Program-made: the position numbers and the translations under genes
Notes under the pieces: generated by a model
What the model was told of the DNA's origin: nothing
What the model saw: the letters and a program-made list of their open reading frames with translations, nothing else
Databases searched by the model: none
Part shown: positions 10,013 to 19,926 of the stretch, in pieces
How the letters are laid out: every line of letters starts with the position of its first letter
Position numbering within the stretch: the stretch's first letter is position 1
Origin: Planctomycetaceae bacterium
Lineage (GTDB): Bacteria; Planctomycetota; Planctomycetia; Pirellulales; Pirellulaceae
Assembly (NCBI GenBank): GCA_024232675.1
Contig: JAAEPL010000516.1
Coordinates: 1 to 33,645, forward strand
Reading direction: 5' to 3'
DNA length: 33,645 nt

Positions 10013-10999
10013 ATGAAAAAATCGCCGTCCAACCGGCAAAAAACGAGTTCGGAAGAGCCCGATTTCGGAGAACGCCGCGTGGCAACTAACATAATATCAG
10101 CAACTGACGAGCCCACAGACCAAGCGGTTGGATTGGTTCGTTCCTACGTGGAACTCGCGAAACCGCGAATCTCCATCATGGTTTTGCTGACAGTTGCTGT
10201 AGCGGGACTTGTTTCGCTCCCGCAAACCGTCGCCGGTTCGGGCTGGCAACTCGTCCATGCCATGATTGGTTTGTTGTTGATTTCGGGCAGTGGATGTGCG
10301 CTCAACCAGTACTTGGAACGTTATGTCGATTGGATGATGGTGAGGACATGCAAACGTCCGCTCCCAGCACAACGACTTTCATCTGTGCAGGTCGCCGTCT
10401 TTGGTGCGGTGACGTTTGGCATCGGTCTCGCCTGGCTGATAGCCCTCGTTAACTGGCAAACCGCATTAATCGCCGGTGGCAACTGGATCCTGTATGTCTG
10501 GATCTATACACCGCTGAAGCTCCGCAGCTGGCTGAATACTTACGTGGGTGCCGTGGCGGGTGCCTTGCCAGTCTTGATCGGCAGTACCGCGGTTTGCGAT
10601 GGACAGGTTACCTTAGGAGCTTGGTTGCTGTTCGCCGTCTTGTTCATTTGGCAGTTTCCTCACTTCATGGCAATCGCTTGGCTGTATCGAGGAGAGTACG
10701 CTGACGCAGGAATCCGCATGGCCACCACGGTTGATGCCACCGGCAAACTTGCTGGACGGCACGCACTTGCCTTTTGCTTGATGCTGTTCCCGGTCACAGT
10801 TGCTGCTATCTGGCCGGCCAATTTAATCAACGTGGTCCTACTGATTCTCGCTTTAGGGCTGGCCGTTTGGTACCTCAAAGCGGCTGTCGTGTTTTGGAAG
10901 AAAACAGATACTGTTACCTCTCGACGTTTGTTTCGAGTTTCACTCGGCTACCTGACCGCCTATCTGGCACTGCTGTCGATTTGTGCGTTAGTCCAATGA
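10013..10999 (+). CDS. ctaB: Protoheme IX farnesyltransferase (heme O synthase)
   Basis: YVELAKPRISIMVLLT, NQYLERYVDWMMVRTCKRPLP, YTPLKLRSWLNTYVGAVAGALPVLIGS, WQFPHFMAIAWLYR. Confidence 0.94.
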   Translation: MKKSPSNRQKTSSEEPDFGERRVATNIISATDEPTDQAVGLVRSYVELAKPRISIMVLLTVAVAGLVSLPQTVAGSGWQLVHAMIGLLLISGSGCALNQYLERYVDWMMVRTCKRPLPAQRLSSVQVAVFGAVTFGIGLAWLIALVNWQTALIAGGNWILYVWIYTPLKLRSWLNTYVGAVAGALPVLIGSTAVCDGQVTLGAWLLFAVLFIWQFPHFMAIAWLYRGEYADAGIRMATTVDATGKLAGRHALAFCLMLFPVTVAAIWPANLINVVLLILALGLAVWYLKAAVVFWKKTDTVTSRRLFRVSLGYLTAYLALLSICALVQ

Positions 11000-12261
11000 C
11001 AACGGAGCATGATGTGAGCACCGAACAACAGCCTCCAGTGTCCCCACCTACGCCAGAAAAATCAAAGTTGCCGTTCACCATCGGTCAACTTGGCATGTGG
11101 ATTTTCATATCGACGGAAGTCATGCTCTTTGCGGGCATTATTGCCGTATACCTCGTACTTCGCTTGACAACGTTACAGTCGGGTTGGCCGACGCGAACGG
11201 ATATGCATGTCTATACTGAGACAGGCGTCACCATGACGATCTTCTTGGTGTTCTCGGCGGTTTGTGCTTGGCAATCATGGATAGCATGCAACGAGAGCCG
11301 TCCGCGGGCAGCTCGTTTATGGTTGGTGGTAACCATCTTGCTAGGTTGCGTCTTCCTAGGAATCAAATTCAACGAGTACTACGACAAGTACAAAGTAGGT
11401 TTGATGCCAATCCCGGGCGAGAATCAAATTCACGAAACGGCAGACCACCAGTACCTCTCGCATGTGAATCAGCGGCTACGCAGCATGATTGTGGATTTTG
11501 AATCGCGGGACCCGCAAACGCTCGATGAAAATGACAAACAGCGGATGGAGCTGCTGTACTCATTAAAAGCTAACATGACCGAAGCAACGGCACGCAATGC
11601 GGGGCGAACCAACAGTCCCTTTGACGCCAGACTTTACATGGATTTGATGGCCTATCAGGTATACCCTCACGTCGATTCCGGAAAAGACGTCGATAGGGTC
11701 TATCTGCCAGAACGAAAGATGCTCAAGCGGGAACTCGATGTTCTCAACGAACGTCTTGGTTTAGTCATAAAACGAGAGCAGTTGATTGTTCAACAACTGT
11801 CAAACTTGGAAGGCCAGGTCGAACGCTTCGATCTGCTCGGTGGCAGCACCGAAGAGGCCAGTAGGATGGAAACAACAAAACAATGGCTCGAGACGAAAAA
11901 GCAACAACAACAAGACTTGGCGGTCGAGTCTCGACAACTGCAAGCCACCATTGCCCCGCTCCAAGGGCGCGAAGATAATTTATCCGCCTCGTTTGACACA
12001 GAGGGTAGTTTTGAGGGCATCAACGAACGGTATGACTTGCGTCTGCCGGTAGTGATCCCCAACGGTCAAGCATGGATGAGTATCTACCTGCTCCTCACCG
12101 GCATGCACGCCCTGCACTTGATTGTGGGATTGATCGCCTTGGCATTTTGGTTACCCCAAAAACTAACAGCCCGAAAATCACCCGCTTTTTACGTAACATG
12201 TATGTATTGGCAATTTGTGGATGCCATGTGGCTAACGATTTTTGTGTTTATCTATCTCTAA
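10996..12261 (+). CDS. coxC: Cytochrome c oxidase subunit III with large internal insertion
   Basis: GQLGMWIFISTEVMLFAGIIAVYLVLR and MHALHLIVGLIALAFW...YWQFVDAMWLTIFVFIYL. Start ATG 10996 overlaps the ctaB stop (ATGA); the track start 10774 lies inside ctaB. Confidence 0.9.
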   Translation: MTTEHDVSTEQQPPVSPPTPEKSKLPFTIGQLGMWIFISTEVMLFAGIIAVYLVLRLTTLQSGWPTRTDMHVYTETGVTMTIFLVFSAVCAWQSWIACNESRPRAARLWLVVTILLGCVFLGIKFNEYYDKYKVGLMPIPGENQIHETADHQYLSHVNQRLRSMIVDFESRDPQTLDENDKQRMELLYSLKANMTEATARNAGRTNSPFDARLYMDLMAYQVYPHVDSGKDVDRVYLPERKMLKRELDVLNERLGLVIKREQLIVQQLSNLEGQVERFDLLGGSTEEASRMETTKQWLETKKQQQQDLAVESRQLQATIAPLQGREDNLSASFDTEGSFEGINERYDLRLPVVIPNGQAWMSIYLLLTGMHALHLIVGLIALAFWLPQKLTARKSPAFYVTCMYWQFVDAMWLTIFVFIYL

Positions 12262-12374
12262 GGTGAACCGTCTTTTTTTAAGCCAATACGCCCCTTCTGA
12301 TTTGAGTTGCTTGGGATACACCAGTCCGGTTAAATCAATTCAGGTAAAGACATTAGCATTTTCAGATCGACGAA

Positions 12375-13619
12375 ATGAATATCAAAAAAATCGGTATCGT
12401 GCTGTGGATCGGCGTCCTCGTTTATGGCAGCTTCTACATCTATCAACGACTTAACTTGAAACCTGTCGTTAGGCTAGATGATCCGGGGATGGCTGCCATC
12501 TTAGATCCTGAGCACGACGGCAGAGTCTTCGTAGACGTTCCTTGGAAACGTCTCCCACAAATAGAACCTTTTGATTTGACCGAACGCAGCGGTGAGGATT
12601 TCGACAGTCGCTCTCTGGCGGGCAAGCCTTATGTTCTAAGCTTCTTCTTCACCAACTGCCCCACAATTTGCAGGGATCTCAATCGACAAATCGGAGTGCT
12701 CGCCAACCGGCACAAGAACACCGAGACGACCTTCATCGGCATGTCCGTGGACACCAAGAATGATACACCGGAAGTCTTACGAGCCTACGCGGAAGACTTC
12801 AACGCCGATCCCGAGAAGTGGCTCATGCTGACAGGCCAGCAGTTCAAGATCAACGAACTTGCAAGGCAGCAACTACTCACCGTGGTCGACGGCGAGCATC
12901 ATACCGGTGACATCTTTCTGGTCGACCGCTGGGGTCGATTTCGGGATCGCTTCTCATGGGACGATCCCCGCGAGATGAAGCGGTTTGACTCGGTGTTGGA
13001 AGAAGTACTTGCCGAGACAAGCCCTCCTCTGGATAAGACGGTCAAAACCCGTAACGTTGCCGCAACGTTCCCACACACAAAACAAAACCAACCCTCTGCA
13101 CACCCGTGGCTCAGAGATTTCCAACTGACAGATTCTCAGGGAAAAGATTTTTATTCCCGTGATTTGACCGGGCAGGTCTGGGTAGGAAGCTTCTTTTTCT
13201 CAAGGTGCGGTAGCGTCTGTCCGAAACAAAATGCATGGCTAGCGAAAATCCAACCAGACCTCGCCGGCCGAAAGGTAAAGACGGTAAGCATTACAACAGA
13301 TCCGGATTACGATCAGCCAGAAATTTTACGTCCCTATGCACGGTCGTTAAACGCAACAGACGACGAATGGCTGTTCCTAACAGGCGATGACACTTACATT
13401 CAGCGTATTGGCAGCGAGTTTTTGGGAATCCCGGTTCACGGCGAACACCACTCTTCCCTGCTGGCGGTGGTGGATCGTTGGGGGAACGTGCGAGGACACA
13501 TGGATTGGCAGGCCGAGAACGGCAAGGAAAAACTCCTGAATCTAGTTGACCAATTGAATCAAGAGACGCAACCGCCCGCGGAATTCGAATTAATAAAAAC
13601 GGAGATGAACGACGAATGA
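12375..13619 (+). CDS. Tandem SCO1/SenC-domain protein, membrane anchored
   Basis: N-terminal TM; two thioredoxin-like SCO repeats: FTNCPTICRDL...GEHHTGDIFLVDRWG and FSRCGSVCPKQ...GEHHSSLLAVVDRWG. Confidence 0.9.
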   Translation: MNIKKIGIVLWIGVLVYGSFYIYQRLNLKPVVRLDDPGMAAILDPEHDGRVFVDVPWKRLPQIEPFDLTERSGEDFDSRSLAGKPYVLSFFFTNCPTICRDLNRQIGVLANRHKNTETTFIGMSVDTKNDTPEVLRAYAEDFNADPEKWLMLTGQQFKINELARQQLLTVVDGEHHTGDIFLVDRWGRFRDRFSWDDPREMKRFDSVLEEVLAETSPPLDKTVKTRNVAATFPHTKQNQPSAHPWLRDFQLTDSQGKDFYSRDLTGQVWVGSFFFSRCGSVCPKQNAWLAKIQPDLAGRKVKTVSITTDPDYDQPEILRPYARSLNATDDEWLFLTGDDTYIQRIGSEFLGIPVHGEHHSSLLAVVDRWGNVRGHMDWQAENGKEKLLNLVDQLNQETQPPAEFELIKTEMNDE

Positions 13620-14128
13620 TTGAGATGCTGCCCCATGTCAACGCGTCATTAAATTCAGTAGCCACCTTATTGCTGGTGATTGGCTATGTATTAATTCGCT
13701 CGCGAAAAGAGCAGGCGCACAAAGTAGCAATGCTCTCAGCATTCGCAGTCTCCTGCGTTTTTCTGATTTGCTACCTCTTCTACCATGCGAACGTTGGCAG
13801 CAAAAAATTTCCCACCGCAGACTATGATCAAATTTGGTATGTGGTCTATCTATTGATTCTTATTCCCCACATCATCCTGGCGATGGCCGTCCCCGTCCTC
13901 GGTTTGATCACGATTTGGCTGGGACTGAAAATCGACCTGCGGGGCAAAAACACCAACCCTTCCCCTGAATTCCTGCAAAACCAAGGAACTATCCGCCGCA
14001 AGCATAGAAAAATCGCCCGAATCACGTTTCCGATCTGGTTATATGTTTCGGTTACCGGTGTGCTGGTGTATCTTTATTTGTATTGGTGGTTTCCGCCCAT
14101 CCCCGAACTAACCCCGGTCGTCGGCTAA
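13616..14128 (+). CDS. DUF420-family membrane protein
   Basis: Multi-TM; LPHVNASLNSVATLLLVIGY, HKVAMLSAFAVSCVFLICYLFYH, HRKIARITFPIWLYVSVTGVLVYLYLY; ATGA overlap with the SCO gene. Confidence 0.85.
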   Translation: MIEMLPHVNASLNSVATLLLVIGYVLIRSRKEQAHKVAMLSAFAVSCVFLICYLFYHANVGSKKFPTADYDQIWYVVYLLILIPHIILAMAVPVLGLITIWLGLKIDLRGKNTNPSPEFLQNQGTIRRKHRKIARITFPIWLYVSVTGVLVYLYLYWWFPPIPELTPVVG

Positions 14129-14364
14129 TGAACAACCCGAGCCTGCTAAAATGGACAGTCACATGTGCCGCGTTAATTGCGTGCATGCTGCTTCTGCCAT
14201 GCGTCGCCGAAGCTTGCCCTAACTGCAAAAGCTCAGTGGCTCACGACAGTAACGGGATGGCTTTGGGATTCGCCTGGAGCATCGCATTCATGTTGGCAGT
14301 TCCGGTGACGATTGTTTCCGCTTGGGCCATCGCGATTCGAAAGTACTTGCAGCAACTTCGCTGA
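14128..14364 (+). CDS. Small membrane protein with CPNC motif
   Basis: TAATG junction with the DUF420 gene; MNNPSLLKWTVTCAALIACMLLLPCVAEACPNCKSS..., signal/TM, CxxC, then a second TM. Confidence 0.7.
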   Translation: MNNPSLLKWTVTCAALIACMLLLPCVAEACPNCKSSVAHDSNGMALGFAWSIAFMLAVPVTIVSAWAIAIRKYLQQLR

Positions 14365-14422
14365 CGTAAAGACCGGCGGCCAAACCTGACGACCGAACTG
14401 CGCACAGCGGTTTACCACAGGA

Positions 14423-15319
14423 TCAGAGTCTTTCTTCGATCCATTCTTTCACGGCTCTCATCGCGCGATGCTGAACCCCTGCGTAGAAGTGGTTAGCACT
14501 TTCAATCACAGTCATCGAAAATGGCTCTCGCGTCTTACAGATATCACGAGCGATCTCCTCTAACCCTTGAAAAGCCGCATTCTTTTGCAATTCACGCTCA
14601 CCGAACACCAACAGCGTGGGCACGTTAATCAGGTCTACGCACCGAGTCCAATCGTACCGGTCTTCCGGCCCATATTTATCTCGATAAGCGCCTGCCGCCA
14701 TGTGAGTGGGGAAAGGGAAATCCACCTGCATTAGCTTGTGAGCATTTCCGAGCTCGACTTCTTCCTGCGCAGTTCGTATCCATTTACGAAAATCGGCCGC
14801 TCTTTCTGATTGCAGAAATGATGCGTGACATAATCGTGTCGCCGACAAACCGACGATGGCTTTTATGCTTTCATCCTGCAACTGTGCAGCCGCATAGAGC
14901 GCCTTGATTGCCCCCAAACTATGCCCGATCAAGCCCACGTTCGCGTAGCCTCTTTGACGCATCCAATCGATCCAACCAGCGACATCATGGCGACAGTCAT
15001 CGACTATTTCATAAGCCGCACCTAATGTCTTAGCACGACCGGCAACGCGACTCGTACTTATATTGTCATGACCGCGTGTATTGACGACTGCGACAGCGAT
15101 GCCAAGTGACCCAAGCTCATCCGCGAGCCCGAGGTTCAGGCTCGACCCATAAAAATTACCTGCAAGACCATGAAGCACAATTGCTGCATCCAGTGAAACG
15201 CTCTTCTTTTCCTGCGCCCGCTGAAAAAGACCCTGCAGTTTCACGCCATCGGGTGTCAGCGTCGAAACGAGTTCATAATGTCGATCGGGTTTAGAATCAC
15301 TTGTTTGCATCGCAATCAA
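14423..15319 (-). CDS. Alpha/beta hydrolase
   Basis: VLHGLAGNFYGSS oxyanion-like segment, GHSLGA nucleophile elbow, C-terminal SANHFY. Start 15319 or 15310. Confidence 0.85.
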   Translation of the reverse strand: MIAMQTSDSKPDRHYELVSTLTPDGVKLQGLFQRAQEKKSVSLDAAIVLHGLAGNFYGSSLNLGLADELGSLGIAVAVVNTRGHDNISTSRVAGRAKTLGAAYEIVDDCRHDVAGWIDWMRQRGYANVGLIGHSLGAIKALYAAAQLQDESIKAIVGLSATRLCHASFLQSERAADFRKWIRTAQEEVELGNAHKLMQVDFPFPTHMAAGAYRDKYGPEDRYDWTRCVDLINVPTLLVFGERELQKNAAFQGLEEIARDICKTREPFSMTVIESANHFYAGVQHRAMRAVKEWIEERL

Positions 15320-15395
15320 TCGGCTCGCTAATTTTCAAATTTGCTCGAACTGCTTTTTAATTACACAGACTGCAGAGTGAGGCTGCGAGTCAGCG

Positions 15396-15428
15396 CATAA
15401 AAAAACCGAAGCGTTCAACCTTCGGTTT
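15396..15428 (-). terminator. Intrinsic terminator of the 15461-15922 gene
   Basis: On the minus strand AACCGAAG-gttgaacg-CTTCGGTT followed by a T run. Confidence 0.75.
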
Positions 15429-15460
15429 GTATTATCTTTGCGAATCGAAATGGGTACACC

Positions 15461-15922
15461 TTAGTGGTGATGACCCGGTACGCTGCTTAATTGTGATAGC
15501 AGTTGCAAGACACCATTCAGGTGAGCCAGTCGCGGCCCGAATCGGTCGACAAATTCATTCAATACGAATTCACCTTCCATCATATTCTCGTGATTATCGT
15601 TGATTTCGTGAGTCACGTTTTCAATGAATTCTGTTTGCACCTGCCCCAAAGCCTCAGCCGCGATGCGACAGCGGCGAGCCAGTACGGGATTGGCTTCTTT
15701 CCATTGCCCCAATTCGGCTGCTCGCTGACGTTGGCCCGCGTTCATCTGTTCCATAAGATCTTCCAGCAACTCATTTTGCCGATCCTGAGCAACCACCATT
15801 TGCCGCAGGAGATCAGTGATTTCCTGTGCTGGGGTCGCGGGGACGCCTGCCGATTCGGTGGAACCAGGGGAAACGTCCAGGTGAAAGACTTGGGAAAGAT
15901 TATCGTGGGGACCGTGGTTCAT
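15461..15922 (-). CDS. Hypothetical protein, predicted helical/coiled-coil, C-terminal HHH
   Basis: 153-aa ORF with a clean 3' terminator; Q/E/L-rich helical composition. Confidence 0.6.
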   Translation of the reverse strand: MNHGPHDNLSQVFHLDVSPGSTESAGVPATPAQEITDLLRQMVVAQDRQNELLEDLMEQMNAGQRQRAAELGQWKEANPVLARRCRIAAEALGQVQTEFIENVTHEINDNHENMMEGEFVLNEFVDRFGPRLAHLNGVLQLLSQLSSVPGHHH

Positions 15923-16345
15923 GTGTCGCTCCGCAACGGGATGAATGGGGATATGTTTGGGATGTACTCCAGTATAAACACGGTTAAGAAGAGTGTCGAG
16001 AATGACTTTAGAAACATCACAATGAATCGAGCCTTTTTTGGCAAACCCGCATCACAAACACAAGGAACCGCAATCTTTAACAAGAAACAGGATAAAAAAG
16101 TGAGACACAAATATAAATAAAACGTCTCCGTTAAAACTTTCCAGTTAGGCAGTTGACAAGTGCTGGCTCCCTTGTAGCAGGACTATCTTTCCTAATCCGA
16201 ACCGACGAATCCTAAAACCGTGCAGGCTTTCCCTAATCCGCAACGTCGCATCTTTGACGCTTAAAGATGCGGTCCTCCGCTGGTCGATCTTTCTTCCAAC
16301 CCACCTCATTCATGTAATGGTGGAAAAACCAGAATCTTCCACCTG

Positions 16346-16867
16346 TTGCACTGTTGTAAAAACTGCATGCTTCCAGCCACCCGCCCATCCGAAGAAATCA
16401 CCTCATCCATCTTTGGTTTCTATTCCGTCATGGAAATTGAAGCCATTGGTTACTGCGGTGGATACTTAGTTCTTAACGAGATTGGACGCCCTCTGGAGTT
16501 CCATTGCACACTTCCCGTTAAGCCCGGACGTTCCCAAGAGATCCTCTACGGATCCACGTTGAGAAATTTCTTGATCTGCGAGCACATTGGCCCGTCGCTG
16601 ATTAAAAAGGCAAAAAATCGTGCTGGCCTCATTTTGGTCAACCAAGAAGAAGCTTTGGGGTTAGACGCCAAAATCGAACTTGATGTTGCTCTCGTGAAGG
16701 CGACTGAGGCGGACGATGTCCCGCTGATAGAAAGTTCCGATCCGTCGAGGGAAGGTGTCATACGCGCCGCCCTTGAACGTACAACATTCCAGTTAAGGGA
16801 ACCGTTCGAGCGAATCGCGACTGCCATTGATGAAGCTCAAGCGGTGACCCGACAGGATGTTCGATGA
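16346..16867 (+). CDS. Conserved-looking hypothetical protein coupled to an SNF2 helicase
   Basis: ATGA overlap with the helicase start at 16864; globular sequence FGFYSVMEIEAIGYCGGYLVLNEIGRPLEFHCTLPVKP. Start uncertain (16346, 16367 or later). Confidence 0.65.
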   Translation: MHCCKNCMLPATRPSEEITSSIFGFYSVMEIEAIGYCGGYLVLNEIGRPLEFHCTLPVKPGRSQEILYGSTLRNFLICEHIGPSLIKKAKNRAGLILVNQEEALGLDAKIELDVALVKATEADDVPLIESSDPSREGVIRAALERTTFQLREPFERIATAIDEAQAVTRQDVR

Positions 16868-18573
16868 TTCGAGATAATGCCGCCGGCACAATCTGGCAAG
16901 ATGTTGCGATACCCAGCACTTCATCCCAAACCGGCCAGTCCGGCATCGAAACCCAAAAAGGGGATCTCGTTATCCCTCCGCCTGTTGTGGCATCCATCCG
17001 ATTCCCGTTTCCCAAACTGAAAACCCGCGGCTTCTTATTTTCGGGGGGAACTGAAACCAACCAAGTACCGCCGTTGGAAAAACGCCGTGCCCCAAAACCC
17101 AGCAAGCCCGCCGGCACGGCCACTCGCTGGAAACCACCACGCGACATGGTCAAACTGGAAGACCGTCTCTTTTGTATGCTGCAGCCGCCACTGGAGAGCC
17201 TGCTGCAAAGCTCGACCATTGATTTTCCGTTTCCGCCATTCGCCCATCAATTCAGTGGGGTCGCTTTTCTGTTTCTCCGACATAGCGCTATTTTGGCAGA
17301 CGAAATGGGCTTGGGTAAAACCATGCAAACCATCACCACGATTCGCTTGTTGATGCGTTCCTCTCAACTTCACCGCATCTTATTGGTGTGCCCTAAACCT
17401 TTGGTCACCAACTGGATTCGCGAATTCAATCTGTGGGCCCCTGAAATTCCGACTTGCGTCGTCGAAGGCAATCATGCCAAGCGGCAGTTTCTGTGGAACA
17501 ACCCGGATCTGCCAGTAAAAATCGCAAACTATGAATTAATGAATCGTGACCTGCCTACGATTTTAGATTCCGGCATTCATTACGACCTGGCTGTCTTGGA
17601 TGAAGCCCAGCGGATTAAAAATCGCACAAGCGCCACCAGTAAGGCCGTTTGTCAACTACCGCGTCGTCGCAGCTGGGCCTTGACCGGCACCCCTATTGAA
17701 AACAGCACCGATGATCTGGTGGGAATTTTTGAATTTCTCTCACCCGGATATCTTGCGCCTGGCATGCATGTCAGGCAACTGCGTTCGGCGGTTAGGGACC
17801 ATATCCTGCGGCGCACGAAAACCGAAGTCTTAACCGATTTACCACCTTTGCTAAATCGAGACGAGCTGCTGTCGCTAAACGAGGATCAACAGGCCACCTA
17901 CGAGCAGGCTGAATCTGATGGAGTGATTACCCTTAATGAAATGGGGGAATCCATAACCGTGCAACATGTTTTTGAGCTGGTCTTGAGACTAAAGCAAATC
18001 TGCAACTTCGATCCCGCAACTGGCAATAGTGCCAAACTGCAACAATTGCGTGCGAACCTTGAAGAAGTCATTGCGAGTGGACAGAAAGCGATTGTGTTCA
18101 GCCAATGGGTGAAAACGATCGAGAAAATCACCAGTCAGATTCCCGAAGCAAACCCGCTGGAATACCACGGAAAAGTGCCCTCCAAAAAACGGGACGGTAT
18201 CCTCGAGCAATTCAAAAATGACCCCAAACGACATGTTTTATTAATGAGCTATGGAGCGGGGAGTGTGGGATTGAACCTGCAATTCAGTCGGTATGTATTC
18301 CTGTTCGACCAGTGGTGGAATCCAGCGGTGGAAGATCAAGCGATCAACCGAGCCCACCGCATCGGTTCAACAGGAAGCGTCACCGTCACTCGAATGATCT
18401 CGCAGGGCACCATCGAAGAACGCATTAATGACGTTTTGCAAACCAAGCGAGAATTATTCGAAACGGTGCTGTCCGACACTAGCGAGCCCGCACATTCGGG
18501 TCTCTCACGGGAAGATATTTTTGGATTATTCGACCTCCGTGCGAACGGAAAACGCCTGCGAGACGTAGCTTGA
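16864..18573 (+). CDS. SNF2-family DEAD/DEAH-box helicase
   Basis: ILADEMGLGKTMQ (Walker A), LDEAQRIKN (DEAQ), ALTGTPIENS, VFSQWVKTIEKI, INRAHRIGSTGSVTVTRMI. Confidence 0.95.
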   Translation: MIRDNAAGTIWQDVAIPSTSSQTGQSGIETQKGDLVIPPPVVASIRFPFPKLKTRGFLFSGGTETNQVPPLEKRRAPKPSKPAGTATRWKPPRDMVKLEDRLFCMLQPPLESLLQSSTIDFPFPPFAHQFSGVAFLFLRHSAILADEMGLGKTMQTITTIRLLMRSSQLHRILLVCPKPLVTNWIREFNLWAPEIPTCVVEGNHAKRQFLWNNPDLPVKIANYELMNRDLPTILDSGIHYDLAVLDEAQRIKNRTSATSKAVCQLPRRRSWALTGTPIENSTDDLVGIFEFLSPGYLAPGMHVRQLRSAVRDHILRRTKTEVLTDLPPLLNRDELLSLNEDQQATYEQAESDGVITLNEMGESITVQHVFELVLRLKQICNFDPATGNSAKLQQLRANLEEVIASGQKAIVFSQWVKTIEKITSQIPEANPLEYHGKVPSKKRDGILEQFKNDPKRHVLLMSYGAGSVGLNLQFSRYVFLFDQWWNPAVEDQAINRAHRIGSTGSVTVTRMISQGTIEERINDVLQTKRELFETVLSDTSEPAHSGLSREDIFGLFDLRANGKRLRDVA

Positions 18574-18667
18574 ATACGACTCGCCGTCATTAGCCAAGGG
18601 ATTTGGCGATAAATAGCCGGTTGATCGCTTGTGCAATCGACCTCGGACAAGGAAAATAGGGAGATCT

Positions 18668-19885
18668 ATGATGTCAGGGCAAGAACGCAAGAACGTACTC
18701 AAAATGAAACGGCGTAGCAAGCAACAAACTTTCTGCGAAGAACGTGTCAATTCGTACCCGTTCTATTCACCGCGTTTTTGGGCCGGCATGCGTTTCACCG
18801 ATTACATGGGGTTGCTCTCCCGAAATCACTTCCGCGTCCACCCCACGCGCATCCCCATGATGTTCATGGTCGGTGGTTGCTCAGTGCTCTCAAGTGGCTT
18901 AGCGCTGACTCAACAGCTGCTCATGAAACGCCAGATCGAGGCGACCGAATTGAGCGAGCCTCCGATTTTCATCATCGGTCACTGGCGAAGCGGCACCACG
19001 TTGCTGCACGAAATGCTCTGCCTGGATCAACAGTTCTCTTGGCCCTCGACCTTTGAGTGCTTTGTTCCGACTTATCACAATCTGACCAAACCATTCCTGC
19101 AACCGTTACTCCGTTTGTTAATGCCTAGCAAACGACCTATGGATTCCATGCCTGCGGGACCAAACTTACCACAGGAAGATGAATTCGCATTGGTGGGTAT
19201 GGGCGCCCCGACCCCTTATTACCACATCGCTTTTTCTAATGAGCGCCCCGAATTCCAGCAGATGCTAAACCTGAATGATGCCAATGCGGGAGAAATCGAA
19301 GAGTTGCGTAACTCCCTTACATGGTTTTACAAATCGATCAGCTATAAAAACCCCAAGCGTTTGGTGTTAAAATCGCCGACCCACACCGGTCGCATCGCCC
19401 ATTTAGCCAAGTGGTTTCCAGGAGCTAGGTTCGTTCACATTACGCGGCATCCCCACAAGATCTTCCCCTCCAGCATCCACTTATGGAAATCACTTGCGGC
19501 AGTACAAGGGTATCAATGCTCCAAAAACGATGAGCAACGCCTGATCGATCAGGTCAATCAATGGTACCGCGAAATGTATGACGGCTACTTCGAGCAAGTC
19601 GAGCAGATTCCCAAAGAGAATTTGGTACAGTTGAAATTTGAAGATCTTGTGAAAGATCCTGTCAATCAAATTGAGTCCATCTATTCGGCCTTCGATCTGA
19701 AAGGCTTCGCTCAAGCGCGCGTGACCTTAGAGAATTACTGGTCGCAGCGAAAATCTCATCGCGCTAATAAAACGCAGTTGAATGAGGCTACCAAAGAACT
19801 CATCGATGATGTCTGGTCAGATTACATCACGAATTTTGGCTACGCCTCCACAGAAAAAGATGCGAGCTTCGTTCGAGCTGGGTAG
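18668..19885 (+). CDS. Sulfotransferase family protein
   Basis: PIFIIGHWRSGTTLLHEML (5'-PSB loop) and RFVHITRHPHKIFPSSIHLWKS (3'-PB). Confidence 0.88.
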   Translation: MMSGQERKNVLKMKRRSKQQTFCEERVNSYPFYSPRFWAGMRFTDYMGLLSRNHFRVHPTRIPMMFMVGGCSVLSSGLALTQQLLMKRQIEATELSEPPIFIIGHWRSGTTLLHEMLCLDQQFSWPSTFECFVPTYHNLTKPFLQPLLRLLMPSKRPMDSMPAGPNLPQEDEFALVGMGAPTPYYHIAFSNERPEFQQMLNLNDANAGEIEELRNSLTWFYKSISYKNPKRLVLKSPTHTGRIAHLAKWFPGARFVHITRHPHKIFPSSIHLWKSLAAVQGYQCSKNDEQRLIDQVNQWYREMYDGYFEQVEQIPKENLVQLKFEDLVKDPVNQIESIYSAFDLKGFAQARVTLENYWSQRKSHRANKTQLNEATKELIDDVWSDYITNFGYASTEKDASFVRAG

Positions 19886-19926
19886 GCAATCCCAAATTCA
19901 CTGACTGGCCTGGCAAGCAGCCTTCA

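Noticed and set aside
15503-16120. 205-aa plus-strand ORF
   Set aside because: Mostly antisense to the 15461-15922 gene, which has its own terminator; composition looks non-coding.
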